This document shows, piece by piece, positions 63,817 through 64,000 of a stretch of 64,000 bases of DNA (within the stretch, counting starts at the first letter, position 1; each line of letters starts with the position of its first letter). The notes beneath the pieces were generated by a model. That model saw only the letters and a list, made by a program, of their open reading frames with translations. It searched no databases and was not told where the DNA came from. This DNA is from Pseudomonas sp. MM223 (lineage in GTDB: Bacteria > Pseudomonadota > Gammaproteobacteria > Pseudomonadales > Pseudomonadaceae): the NCBI GenBank assembly GCA_947090765.1, contig OX352322.1, positions 5,325,001 through 5,389,000 on the forward strand, written 5' to 3'. The position numbers and the translations under genes are program-made.

Positions 63817-64000
63817 GACGCCTGGCGCGTGATGCAAGCATGCTGTTGCTGACCGGGGTACTGGCTGTGTCTGCCACGCTGACCTGGCGACAATGGACCA
63901 GTACGGCTATCGCCGACGCCGAAAAGCAACTGCTAAGCCGCCAGCGACTGGCGGTGCTGCCCGAGGGCAGTTACGACAACCAGCCACTGGACACCCCCTT
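63813..64000 (+). CDS. RnfG-like subunit (partial, runs off the window)
   Basis: Starts at ATG 63813 overlapping the rnfD stop. The visible 62 residues have an N-terminal membrane segment (MLLLTGVLAVSATLTWRQWT) followed by a soluble region (IADAEKQLLSRQRLAVLPEG), as in RnfG, which carries a covalent FMN further on. The FMN site is outside the window. Confidence 0.75.
   Translation, partial: MRRLARDASMLLLTGVLAVSATLTWRQWTSTAIADAEKQLLSRQRLAVLPEGSYDNQPLDTP

Noticed and set aside
1..64000. tRNA, rRNA and CRISPR arrays
   Set aside because: I looked for tRNA cloverleaf-like sequence, rRNA motifs and evenly spaced repeats and saw none; the repeats present are REP pairs and one CTACAC tract.

Overview
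The window looks like a chromosomal segment of a Pseudomonas putida-group bacterium. GC content is high. The gene content is typical Pseudomonas housekeeping: rapA, the liv/bra branched-chain amino acid transporter, nhaA, pdxH, dinG, dcd, a cold-shock gene, mrp/apbC and metG. Many intergenic gaps hold the paired GTAGGAGC/GTGGGAGC palindromes (REP elements) characteristic of P. putida. I saw no rRNA, tRNA, CRISPR array, prophage or insertion sequence. The species assignment is inference from gene content and REP sequence.

Layout. 1-17 kb: a partial metallo-beta-lactamase-fold lipoprotein or exported enzyme, three cyclic-di-GMP enzymes (MASE2-GGDEF, CHASE4-like/PAS/GGDEF/EAL and MHYT-GGDEF-EAL), a LysR/SDR divergent pair, an AaeAB-like aromatic-acid efflux operon, a tiny cbb3-oxidase subunit gene (ccoM) preceded by two Anr/Fnr-type boxes, and rapA. 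17-28 kb: a hydroxyisobutyrate-dehydrogenase-like gene, the complete livKHMGF operon, an FAD oxidoreductase and nhaA. 28-41.6 kb: envelope proteins (a glycine-zipper lipoprotein, three OmpA-like lipoproteins, a Gly-rich collagen-like exported protein), pdxH, a serine hydrolase, an agarase-like glycoside hydrolase, dinG and two SEC-C zinc-motif proteins. 41.6-46.7 kb: a tightly coupled four-gene operon (serine acetyltransferase, AlaX-type tRNA editing protein, MFS transporter, beta-family PLP enzyme) with a divergent MocR regulator. 46.8-57.3 kb: a penicillin-acylase-family protein, a HicAB toxin-antitoxin pair and the Lhr-type nucleic-acid repair cluster (exonuclease, ATP-dependent ligase, helicase, phosphoesterase) with an embedded aspartoacylase-like gene. 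57.3-64 kb: dcd, csp, mrp, metG and the start of an rnf-type operon (A, D, G subunits).

The most interesting candidate system is the 41.6-46.7 kb operon. Its parts would fit synthesis and export of a serine-derived amino acid, with AlaX protecting translation against mischarging. This is inference.

A quality warning: at least four genes are frameshifted as written (the CHASE4-like/PAS/GGDEF/EAL gene, livM, the collagen-like gene, metG). Three of the four breaks fall exactly where GAGCTG is expected. Because metG is normally essential, single-base sequence errors are the likeliest cause. These genes are annotated across the break.
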